A DNA stretch of 64,000 bases from Ehrlichia muris AS145 (GTDB taxonomy: Bacteria; Pseudomonadota; Alphaproteobacteria; Rickettsiales; Anaplasmataceae), in contig NC_023063.1 of assembly GCF_000508225.1 (NCBI RefSeq), forward strand, positions 1,116,001 through 1,180,000. Direction: 5' to 3'. Position 1 is the stretch's first letter, and every line of letters begins with the position of its first letter. This document shows positions 38,373 through 46,047 of this stretch, one piece after another. Both the position numbers and the translations under genes were made by a program. The notes under the pieces were generated by a model that was not told the DNA's origin, searched no databases, and saw nothing but the letters and a program-made list of their open reading frames with translations.

Positions 38373-38383
38373 GGGGGGGGGGG
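38373..38383. repeat. Poly-G tract, 11 bases
   Basis: Eleven consecutive G residues, about 227 bases before the next p28 ATG. Such runs are striking in this AT-rich DNA and are prone to slip. Confidence 0.9.
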
Positions 38384-38548
38384 ACAAAACTTACTAAAGC
38401 AAAATCCATTATATTATTTTTACACAAAATTATGTACATATAAGATACCTAAAACTAAGGTGCCTTTCATTATTATCAGTTTTGCATAATATATTAAATT
38501 TTTCTTACAATAATCACAGATATTTTTCGTAAAAAGCCACCTTCTAAC

Positions 38549-38577
38549 TTGCATTTACCTTACACTTCTACTATTGT
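38549..38577 (+). promoter_or_regulatory. Candidate p28 promoter, triplicate copy 2
   Basis: TTGCAT (38549-38554), 17 bases, TATTGT (38572-38577), 32 bases ahead of the ATG. Confidence 0.6.
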
Positions 38578-38609
38578 TAGCTTATTTTCACTATTTTTAG
38601 GTGTGTAAT

Positions 38610-39446
38610 ATGAATTGCAAAAAAATTTTTATAACAACAGCATTAATATCATTAATGTCCTTTCTACCTGGAGTGTCATTCTCTGACCCAGTACAGGATA
38701 GTAGCGCTAATGGTAACTTCTATATCAGTGGAAAATATATGCCAAGTGCTTCTCACTTTGGAGTATTTTCAGCTAAAGAGGAAAAAAACCCTACTGTAGC
38801 ATTATATGGGTTAAAACAAGATTGGACAGGTGTATCATCAACAGCACACAACGATAACGAATTTAACAACAAAGGATATTCATTTAAATACGAAAATAAC
38901 CCATTTTTAGGTTTTGCAGGAGCTATTGGTTATTCAATGGGTGGTCCAAGAGTAGAGTTTGAAGTGTCTTATGAAACATTTGATGTTAAAAATCAGGGTA
39001 ATAACTATAAAAACGATGCTCATAAATACTGTGCTTTAGGTCAACAGGATAATTCTGGTAAAGCTAAAGCAAATCTATACGTTCTACTGAAAAGCGAAGG
39101 ATTACTTGATATATCATTTATGCTAAATGCGTGCTATGACATAATAACAGATGGGATGCCTTTTTCTCCTTACATATGTGCAGGTATTGGTACTGATTTA
39201 GTATCTATGTTTGAAACTACAAATCCTAAAATTTCTTATCAAGGAAAATTAGGCTTAAGTTATTCTATAAGTCCAGAAGCTTCTGTATTTGTTGGTGGGC
39301 ATTTTCATAAAGTTATAGGAAGTGAATTTAAAGACATCCCTACTCTTAAAGCTTTTGCTACATCAACAGCAACTCCAGATATGGCAATAGTAACACTAAG
39401 TGTATGTCATTTTGGAATAGAACTTGGAGGAAGGTTTAGCTTCTAA
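38610..39446 (+). CDS. P28 major outer-membrane protein, triplicate copy 2
   Basis: 278 aa, almost the same protein as copy 1. Differences outside the loops are few: SANG for STNG after the signal peptide, SMGGPRV for SMDGPRV, and FATSTAT for FAASTAT near the end. In the first variable segment it is nearly the same as copy 1 (WTGVSSTAHND), but the second variable segment is different (GQQDNSGKAKANLYV). This pattern suggests that the copies exchange segments while the loop diverges. Promoter and ribosome site are the same as in copy 1. Confidence 0.95.
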   Translation: MNCKKIFITTALISLMSFLPGVSFSDPVQDSSANGNFYISGKYMPSASHFGVFSAKEEKNPTVALYGLKQDWTGVSSTAHNDNEFNNKGYSFKYENNPFLGFAGAIGYSMGGPRVEFEVSYETFDVKNQGNNYKNDAHKYCALGQQDNSGKAKANLYVLLKSEGLLDISFMLNACYDIITDGMPFSPYICAGIGTDLVSMFETTNPKISYQGKLGLSYSISPEASVFVGGHFHKVIGSEFKDIPTLKAFATSTATPDMAIVTLSVCHFGIELGGRFSF

Positions 39447-39542
39447 TTTTGTTGTTGCCACATGTTAAAAATGATCTAAAATTATTTTCATTATTGCTGC
39501 AGACAAAAAAGAAAATAGTGGCAAAAGAATGTAGCAATAATA

Positions 39543-39554
39543 GGGGGGGGGGGG
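39543..39554. repeat. Poly-G tract, 12 bases
   Basis: Twelve consecutive G residues at the same place relative to the preceding gene as the 11-G tract in the first copy. Confidence 0.9.
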
Positions 39555-39724
39555 ACAAAACTTATTAAACAAGCTCATTATATTTTTTTACTATTTTTAC
39601 ACAAAATTATGTACATATTAAGATGTCTATAATAAAGTACACCCTATTATTACAATTTTACATAATATATTAAATTTTTCTTACAATAATCACAGATATT
39701 TTTCGTAAAAAGCTACCTTCTAAC

Positions 39725-39753
39725 TTGCATTTACCTTACACTTCTACTATTGT
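39725..39753 (+). promoter_or_regulatory. Candidate p28 promoter, triplicate copy 3
   Basis: TTGCAT (39725-39730), 17 bases, TATTGT (39748-39753), 32 bases ahead of the ATG. Confidence 0.6.
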
Positions 39754-39785
39754 TAGCTTATTTTCACTATTTTTAGGTGTGTAAT

Positions 39786-40622
39786 ATGAATTGCAAAAAA
39801 ATTTTTATAACAACAGCATTAATATCATTAATGTCCTTTCTACCTGGAGTGTCATTCTCTGACCCAGTACAGGATAGTAGCGCTAATGGTAACTTCTATA
39901 TCAGTGGAAAATATATGCCAAGCGCTTCTCACTTTGGAGTATTTTCAGCTAAAGAGGAAAAAAATCCTACTGTAGCATTATATGGGTTAAAACAAGATTG
40001 GGCAGGTGTAGGAGCATCAGCACATACTGATGAGGACTTTAAGAATAAAGGTTATTCATTTAAATATGAAAATAACCCATTTTTAGGCTTCGCAGGAGCT
40101 ATTGGTTATTCAATGGATGGTCCAAGAGTAGAGTTTGAAGTGTCTTACGAAACATTTGATGTTAAAAATCAGGGTAATAATTATAAAAACGATGCCCATA
40201 AGTACTGCGCTTTAACCCAACAAGATGGCACCACCAAACCTACACAAAATAAATACGTTCTACTAAAAAGTGAAGGACTACTTGATATATCATTTATGCT
40301 AAATGCGTGCTATGATATAATAACAGATGGAATGCCTTTTTCTCCTTACATATGTGCAGGTATTGGTACTGATTTAGTATCTATGTTTGAGACTACAAAT
40401 CCTAAAATTTCTTATCAAGGAAAATTAGGTTTAAGCTATTCTATAAGTCCAGAAGCTTCTGTATTTGTTGGTGGGCATTTTCATAAAGTTATAGGAAATG
40501 AATTTAAAGACATCCCTACTCTTAAGGCTTTTGCTGCATCAACAGCAACTCCAGATATGGCAATAGTAACACTAAGTGTATGTCATTTTGGAATAGAACT
40601 TGGAGGAAGGTTTAGCTTCTAA
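39786..40622 (+). CDS. P28 major outer-membrane protein, triplicate copy 3
   Basis: 278 aa. The frame, signal peptide and C-terminal half match copies 1 and 2. Both variable segments are its own: GVGASAHTDEDFKNKG in the first and TQQDGTTKPTQNKYV in the second. It has the SMDGPRV form of copy 1, and VIGNEFKDI where copies 1 and 2 have VIGSEFKDI, a form shared with the next gene. So it looks like a patchwork of neighbouring alleles. Confidence 0.95.
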   Translation: MNCKKIFITTALISLMSFLPGVSFSDPVQDSSANGNFYISGKYMPSASHFGVFSAKEEKNPTVALYGLKQDWAGVGASAHTDEDFKNKGYSFKYENNPFLGFAGAIGYSMDGPRVEFEVSYETFDVKNQGNNYKNDAHKYCALTQQDGTTKPTQNKYVLLKSEGLLDISFMLNACYDIITDGMPFSPYICAGIGTDLVSMFETTNPKISYQGKLGLSYSISPEASVFVGGHFHKVIGNEFKDIPTLKAFAASTATPDMAIVTLSVCHFGIELGGRFSF

Positions 40623-40719
40623 TTTTGTTGTTGCCACATGTTAAAAATGATCTAAAATTATTTTCATTATTGCTGCAGACAAAAAAAGAAAATAGTGGCA
40701 AAAGAATGTAGCAATAATA

Positions 40720-40731
40720 GGGGGGGGGGGG
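40720..40731. repeat. Poly-G tract, 12 bases
   Basis: Twelve consecutive G residues, 221 bases before the ATG at 40953, in the same context as the two other tracts. Confidence 0.9.
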
Positions 40732-40895
40732 ACAAAACTTACTAAAGCAAAATCCATTATATTATTTTTACACAAAATTATGTACATATTAAGATGTCTA
40801 TAATAAAGTACACCCTATTATTACAATTTTACATAATATATTAAATTTTTCTTACAAAAATAACCAATATTTTACATCAAAACCTATATTCTGAC

Positions 40896-40924
40896 TTGCT
40901 TTTATTTTATAGTTCTACTATTGT
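40896..40924 (+). promoter_or_regulatory. Candidate promoter of the fourth P28-type gene
   Basis: TTGCTT (40896-40901), 17 bases, TATTGT (40919-40924), 28 bases ahead of the ATG. The motif is kept although the surrounding flank differs from the triplicate. Confidence 0.6.
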
Positions 40925-40952
40925 TAATTTATTTGTCACTATTAGGTTATGT

Positions 40953-41780
40953 ATGAATTGCAAAAGAATTTTTATAAAAAGTGCACTAATATCATTAATA
41001 TCTTTCTTACCTGGAATATCATTTTCTGATCCAATACAGGATAGTAATGTTAGTGGTAACTTCTATATCAGCGGGAAATATATGCCAAGTGCTTCTCACT
41101 TTGGAGTATTTTCAGCTAAAGAAGAAAAAAATGCAACAGCTAAAACATTTGGCTTAAAACAAGATTGGGATGGAGCTGCAATATCTAATACTAGTACAGA
41201 TGTATTCACAATTTCAAATTATTCATTCAAGTATGAAAATAATCCATTTTTAGGCTTCGCAGGAGCTATTGGTTATTCAATGGGTGGTCCAAGAATAGAA
41301 TTTGAAGTATCTTATGAAACATTTGATGTTAAAAATCAGGGTAATAACTATAAAAATGATGCTCATAGATATTACGCTTTATCTCAAGACACAACAATTG
41401 CACAAAACAAATTTGTTGTGCTAAAAAATGAAGGTTTAGCTGATATATCATTTATGTTAAATGCATGCTATGATGTAACAACAGAGGGAATACCTTTTTC
41501 TCCTTACATATGTGCAGGTATTGGTACTGACTTAGTATCTATGTTTGAAGCTACAAGTCCTAAGATTTCTTATCAAGGAAAATTAGGCTTAAGCTATTCT
41601 ATAAGCCCAGAAACCTCTGTGTTTGTTGGTGGACACTTTCATAAGGTAGTAGGAAATGAATTTAAAGACGTTCCTGCCATAGTACCTAGTGGATCAACTC
41701 TTGCAGGAAACCACTTTGCAATAGTAACACTAAATGTATGCCATTTTGGTATAGAACTTGGAGGAAGGTTTGCCTTCTAA
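40953..41780 (+). CDS. P28 major outer-membrane protein, diverged neighbour of the triplicate
   Basis: 275 aa from the ATG at 40953; 19 upstream in-frame codons overlap the promoter and are excluded. It shares the framework with the triplicate (FYISGKYMPSASHFGVFSAKEEKN, FVGGHFHKV, FGIELGGRF) but has a distinct N-terminal loop (WDGAAISNTSTDVFTISNYS), HRYYALSQDTTIAQNKFVVLKNEG in the centre, and VPSGSTLAGNHFAIVTLNVCHFGIELG near the end. These read more like the E. chaffeensis P28 protein as I remember it. No poly-G or paired-stem element follows it. Confidence 0.95.
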   Translation: MNCKRIFIKSALISLISFLPGISFSDPIQDSNVSGNFYISGKYMPSASHFGVFSAKEEKNATAKTFGLKQDWDGAAISNTSTDVFTISNYSFKYENNPFLGFAGAIGYSMGGPRIEFEVSYETFDVKNQGNNYKNDAHRYYALSQDTTIAQNKFVVLKNEGLADISFMLNACYDVTTEGIPFSPYICAGIGTDLVSMFEATSPKISYQGKLGLSYSISPETSVFVGGHFHKVVGNEFKDVPAIVPSGSTLAGNHFAIVTLNVCHFGIELGGRFAF

Positions 41781-42194
41781 TTTACTAATACATATTGTTT
41801 AAGTAGTTTTGTATATAAGATAAAAGCTAGATTTGCACTATTACAAATATGCTAACAATTACACTGTCCTTATAAATTAGTTTTTACTACATACATTGTA
41901 ATTGTTAGCTAAAATTCTATAATACTGCTTATTAGTTATATAAGTATCTAATTGTCAAAGAGCCACTATTATCAAGCTTGTTTTATTGTATTGCCTACCC
42001 CCATTAAACCCTTTATTCAAGGAAACACAACAGTGTGTACTCGGCATTCTCCTAACTACAGTCATACAAAAGCATAACTGTAGCAGAAATAAATATACTA
42101 TGATTACGTAAGAAATTAGCGTGGTATAAATAAAATAGGAAACCTATCTAATCCCCACAATAGAAATTACAAGAAATTCATACTTAATAAAATC
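41781..42194. other. Spacer between convergent omp genes
   Basis: AT-rich with a hairpin at 42056-42083. No gene. Confidence 0.5.
42056..42083. terminator. Candidate hairpin in convergent spacer
   Basis: CTACAGT (42056-42062) pairs with ACTGTAG (42077-42083) around a 14-base loop. It could terminate either of the convergent omp genes. Confidence 0.35.
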
Positions 42195-43010
42195 CTACAG
42201 TGCAAACCTCATACCAACTTCCCAACCAAAATAGTCAGTACCTAAAGTAGCAGAAGCTGAAGTAGTTTTAGGAACATCAGAAAAAGCAGAAGGATGATAA
42301 GCTATTTCTACTCTCCCATATTTGTTACCTACAACCTTATGATAGTAACCTCCACCAAACAACATAATGTTAACACTGATAGGATAATTAACACCAAACT
42401 TAACTTGATAAGAAAATTTAGGTAAAGATATGCCTAAAAACTTTATATAATCTGCACCGATACCAGCACATGCATATGGGGCTAAAGGCACATGACCTTG
42501 GGCAACATCATAACAAAAGTTCACATTAAGAGACTTATTCATAACACCATTGTTTTCTAGCACTATAAATTTATTATCTGACATAGTATTATCACGAGAT
42601 AAAGCAAAAAATTTATGACTTTGGCTTCCTTCAGGATACCATTGTCTCTCAGGCTCGAAATTTTCATAAGAACCTTCAAATTCTATTCTAAAACAGTCAA
42701 CATAATACCCAACAACACCACTAAAACCAGCAAAATTACTTGCATACGTAGGGTCATATACTTGTTTAAAACTACCATGCTTAGTAATATCAGACTCAGT
42801 AAAACCTAAACCAAAAATCTTCTTTGTAAGCCCAGGAAGTGTTTCTTGTGCTGAAAAACTACTAAAATTAGGAACACCAACTCTATACTGAGTACCTATA
42901 TAAAGCCCATTCCCTCCTTCAGGAATGTTTATACTAGAAAAAGAATTATAAGGTAAAAAAGAAAGCAATGTACTCAATGCAACACCTATAACAAATTTTT
43001 TATAATTCAT
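42195..43010 (-). CDS. OMP-1/P28 family outer-membrane protein, inverted member
   Basis: 271 aa, the only family gene on the minus strand. Signal peptide ends near NSFSS. It has GLYIGTQYRVGVPNFSSFSAQE, FAGFSGVVGYYVDCFRIEFEGSYENF, HKFFALSRDNTMSDNKFIVLENNG in its middle, VPLAPYACAGIGADYIKF, FSYQVKFGVNYPISVNI and a final WEVGMRFAL. It is clearly different from its neighbours, so it was not produced by the recent duplications. An inverted last gene before secA is also known in related species (E. canis p30 and E. chaffeensis p28 loci, from memory). Confidence 0.93.
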   Translation of the reverse strand: MNYKKFVIGVALSTLLSFLPYNSFSSINIPEGGNGLYIGTQYRVGVPNFSSFSAQETLPGLTKKIFGLGFTESDITKHGSFKQVYDPTYASNFAGFSGVVGYYVDCFRIEFEGSYENFEPERQWYPEGSQSHKFFALSRDNTMSDNKFIVLENNGVMNKSLNVNFCYDVAQGHVPLAPYACAGIGADYIKFLGISLPKFSYQVKFGVNYPISVNIMLFGGGYYHKVVGNKYGRVEIAYHPSAFSDVPKTTSASATLGTDYFGWEVGMRFAL

Positions 43011-44393
43011 TGTAAATCCATTAATAACAAGGTAAACTACGGTAATTTACTATGACAAACCATGCCAAGTCAAGTAATTGTACATAATTCTATTTCGCAA
43101 TATACAAGCACATAAAACTACATAAAAAACACTTATTATATAAAAATAATCAATGCAGAACTTCACCTCTTAAACAGTAATCAATTGTATGTAGATCCCC
43201 ACCTAACTCTGATAAATTTAAAAAAAGATACACTATTGAGCTTAGCTACTACTCAGACATTAAGGGGAGATAAACAAGAAGCTATGTTGAGGAACATTGT
43301 ATCAGAAAATATTATTCCATTTATCAATCAATCTATGACAACATAGATTGATAAATATACTAAGACATCTAAGTCATTGATTCCCATTTTGCTGTGAAAG
43401 AAAGCCTACATTTTATTAAGTCAAAAATTTCAGTAACATCTTTCTAATAACTATATAAGATGAAAAAATAATATTGGCATTACATATTGTAAAAAATCGT
43501 AACAAATATCTATTATAGCTTAACAATATTCTATCCCACTATTTCACGTATTTAGATCTTACCAAGTAATGGTTATAATTATTATTCAGTCAAATGTCTC
43601 CTGAGTATCTCTAATATCAAACTTCTCACAAGATTCTTCAAGCCCTAACTGTTAAAATCTAAATAAATATTCTAATACAAAAGATAACTGAAAAACATTG
43701 TTGTTATATTGTGAAACATACCTATCTGAGAAATTCAAATTATTAAAATCTTTATCGTTATTCAACTAAATACTATTCTTTACCCTCTTTCACACACATG
43801 CAACTCTTTTATACCTATTATGTTTTCAGTTACAAAAAAACCTTAATATATTAAGAAGAAGCATTTAATCTACTGGAAAAATACCTGACACATTCAATTG
43901 ATATGAGAAACAATAAGAAGGTACTAATAATACTAATATTATTACCAAAGTTTTTACAATCCTATACTTCATAAATTAACTTATCTAGCAGTAATAATAA
44001 CTAATACTGTAATACAAATATTAATAATTTAAATAAAAATAAACTTATTTATATACACCTGACCAATATATTTCTTAATTTATACATAACATGAACAATC
44101 ATTACATATGATTAAAATTATAGAATAGAAAAAACTTATATACAAAACATTTATTAAATTGACCAGTTCAAGCCATATTACAAACATATAAGACTACATT
44201 GCAATCGATACTGAAACTCATAATTATTATAACTCTACTATAAACATTTTGTCCTATTTAGTTTGGCAACACCCTGTAAAGAAACTATCAGAAACTCAAA
44301 ACAATTCTTATTATAAAACTTAGATCAATTTATTGTTTTTATATACTAATTGTTATAGACTATACACACATCATTTGCATGTGAGGTACAACA
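43011..44393. other. Long intergenic spacer, no gene seen
   Basis: 1.4 kb of AT-rich DNA between the inverted omp gene and a small acidic gene. All frames are broken. It probably contains promoters for both. A CTATTGAGCTTAGCTACTACTC-like region near 43230 and ACATAGATTGATAAATATAC near 43340 repeat short words (ATCAATCTATGACAACATAGATTGAT forms an imperfect palindrome), but no function is evident. Confidence 0.5.
43324..43352. repeat. Palindromic hairpin in the spacer
   Basis: ATCAATCTATG and CATAGATTGAT are perfect reverse complements separated by three or four bases (ACAA), giving an 11-bp stem. It is 340 bases upstream of the inverted omp gene and about 1 kb from the next gene. It could be a terminator or a protein-binding site. 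Confidence 0.6.
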
Positions 44394-44768
44394 ATGAATG
44401 ATCCAGAAATTTACAACGAAACAAAAATTTCAGCAGATGCTACAGATAATAGTACATTTCATACTTCTAGTGCTCTCAGTCCAACCAGTTTGCCTAATAA
44501 CAGTTGTATTTTTAACGATAATTGTATTTCTAAGTTTCTAGTTACACTATCTCCTATGTCCACAAATAATCAATACATTGTTAACTTTACATTTGAACAA
44601 CATCAAAATAATGCTGAGCAAAATCTATTAAAACTAATGACAGGACAATTTGTAGTTAATTTTGATCAAGAAAATCATGCATTGGTTTTTAATAAAGGTG
44701 ATACTTCTATAGTACTAAATGAGGATATGATAAGTTTATGTTTAAATTATATAAAGGTAAATACATAA
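44394..44768 (+). CDS. Small acidic protein of unknown function (FEQH family)
   Basis: 124 aa with GAGGT before the ATG. There is no signal peptide or membrane segment. The first 45 residues are polar and rich in Ser, Thr and Asn. The part from about residue 60 (QYIVNFTFEQHQN, LMTGQFVVNF, ISLCLNYI) resembles residues 60-112 of the neighbour at 45256 (NYVVNYLFEQHII, SFTGQAELHI, ITVLLHSL). So the two are paralogs with a shared C-terminal module. I know of no function for this module. Confidence 0.7.
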   Translation: MNDPEIYNETKISADATDNSTFHTSSALSPTSLPNNSCIFNDNCISKFLVTLSPMSTNNQYIVNFTFEQHQNNAEQNLLKLMTGQFVVNFDQENHALVFNKGDTSIVLNEDMISLCLNYIKVNT

Positions 44769-45255
44769 AAACCATTTAGAATAACTAACATATTCTTTTA
44801 TGTATAAAAAATTGGCCTATGCCTTTTGTTGTTGGTAAAAAAGTCTACCAATGCAATAAGGTATATTAAAAGTGCCGAGTTTTATCATTATCAATTTTTA
44901 TCCTCAAAACATATTGTATATATAGTCAGTACAGCATGCCAAAAGCAAGTACGTAATTAATTGAACCACAATACTAACATTACATTCACTTACAGACAAA
45001 ATCTAGATTTTGATATTTCAGATTATATAATTATTTTCATCCCAGTTTTCACTAATTACGTAGTATAGAATATATTTCTACTTAAAAACTTAAATATAGA
45101 ACATCTTAAGTAGATTTAAATACATATTATTTTTGATATTAAAGAAAAAACTTAGCATTTTTTTGATAACTTGTTTTTCATATCAAACAAAACATATTGT
45201 TTTATTATCCTCATATAGATATAATATGATTATTAATAAATTTAGGTAGGCCATA
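44769..45255. other. Spacer between two small acidic genes
   Basis: AT-rich with an imperfect hairpin near 44823-44862, in which TTGGTA pairs with TACCAA and outer CCTT with AAGG. This may terminate the upstream gene. Otherwise nothing was recognised. Confidence 0.45.
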
Positions 45256-45645
45256 ATGGATATTTTTGGTAATGATTTCGACATTCACATTAATGTAAAC
45301 GGAACAGAGTATACAGGGGAAGTTACCATAGATGATGAAGGAAGATTCGACACTGGACTTGAGCCACAAAATTATATTGAACCTTTTGGCCATTTCTACG
45401 GAGATATATTGAGAAATGGTGATGACTCAGAAGCTAATTATGTTGTTAATTACTTATTCGAACAACATATAATTTGTCCAGAATTTCCTGTTTTACATTC
45501 ATTTACTGGACAAGCAGAACTTCATATTGCAGAAAGTGACATTACTTTCAGCGATGAAAACATTACAGTGTTATTACATAGTTTACAAAAGCCAGTAAAA
45601 AATGAGATATCTGCTGATAATGAAGTAATACAAGATCAACAGTAA
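45256..45645 (+). CDS. Small acidic protein of unknown function (FEQH family)
   Basis: 129 aa, strongly acidic, with no signal peptide or membrane segment. The first half has a beta-strand pattern (FDIHINVNGTEYTGEVTIDDEGRF in two pieces). The second half carries the VVNYLFEQH and TGQ motifs shared with the protein encoded at 44394. It ends in a polar DNEVIQDQQ tail. It is followed by a perfect-stem terminator, so it is a discrete transcription unit between the omp locus and secA. Confidence 0.72.
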   Translation: MDIFGNDFDIHINVNGTEYTGEVTIDDEGRFDTGLEPQNYIEPFGHFYGDILRNGDDSEANYVVNYLFEQHIICPEFPVLHSFTGQAELHIAESDITFSDENITVLLHSLQKPVKNEISADNEVIQDQQ

Positions 45646-46047
45646 TATCTTTTTCTAGATGCTTTTGTTTTTTACTAAATGTTAATTAGTTGAATGCTAA
45701 TAAAGCAGATGCTTACTTGTCATAAGCATCTGCTTTGTGGTTAATAACTCAAGTATGCTGAGTATTTTATACAAAAAACTAACTTTCACATATAACTAAC
45801 GATACCTTTCTAAAAAATTCTTTTAATACTGGGTTATAAGCACATTATGCAATTAAGTACTAGTCATTCATTTATACATGTTTAATGTATATATTATCAA
45901 ACGTATGAAATCTATTACGTTATACATGATTATTTACAGCACATGAAATACAAAAAACATTTATGTAGCCTGTTGCTAATTTTATTGTACTTTTGTCTTA
46001 TTTAACCATATAATTCACAACCTAATAAATTAAATATTAATTTAATT
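45646..46047. other. Spacer upstream of secA
   Basis: Holds the terminator at 45702-45736. The rest must contain the secA promoter; no clear -35/-10 pair was picked out. Confidence 0.5.
45702..45736 (+). terminator. Hairpin terminator
   Basis: AAAGCAGATGCTTA (45702-45715) and TAAGCATCTGCTTT (45723-45736) form a perfect 14-bp stem with a seven-base loop (CTTGTCA). It lies 56 bases after the stop of the gene at 45256. The T run is short (TTT then GTGG). Confidence 0.7.

Larger units (their letters stand above)
38275..38609. other. Spacer: 3' paired-stem element, poly-G tract and next promoter
   Basis: Contains the structured 3' flank, an 11-G run and, from about 38489, the repeated upstream flank. 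No gene. Confidence 0.7.
39447..39785. other. Spacer: second copy of paired-stem element, poly-G tract and promoter
   Basis: Same layout as the preceding spacer. The paired-stem segments are at 39455-39461 with 39518-39524, and at 39490-39501 with 39530-39541. Confidence 0.7.
37318..40860 (+). repeat. Triplicated p28 gene unit (about 1.17 kb each)
   Basis: Three consecutive units, starting near 37318, 38489 and 39665, each contain the same 5' flank with promoter, a 278-codon gene and, after the stop, the same 3' flank with paired stems and a poly-G tract. ATG-to-ATG distances are 1172 and 1176 bases. Short segments just before each flank (for example 38400-38480) are less conserved. A fourth gene at 40953 shares the beginning of the flank only. 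Confidence 0.92.
40623..40952. other. Spacer: third copy of paired-stem element, poly-G tract, then a diverged promoter region
   Basis: Stem segments at 40631-40637 with 40695-40701, and 40666-40677 with 40707-40718. After about 40860 the sequence departs from the triplicate flank. Confidence 0.7.

Noticed and set aside
40896-40952. Longer start for the omp gene at 40953
   Set aside because: These codons overlap the candidate promoter, and MNCKRIF is the standard family start.
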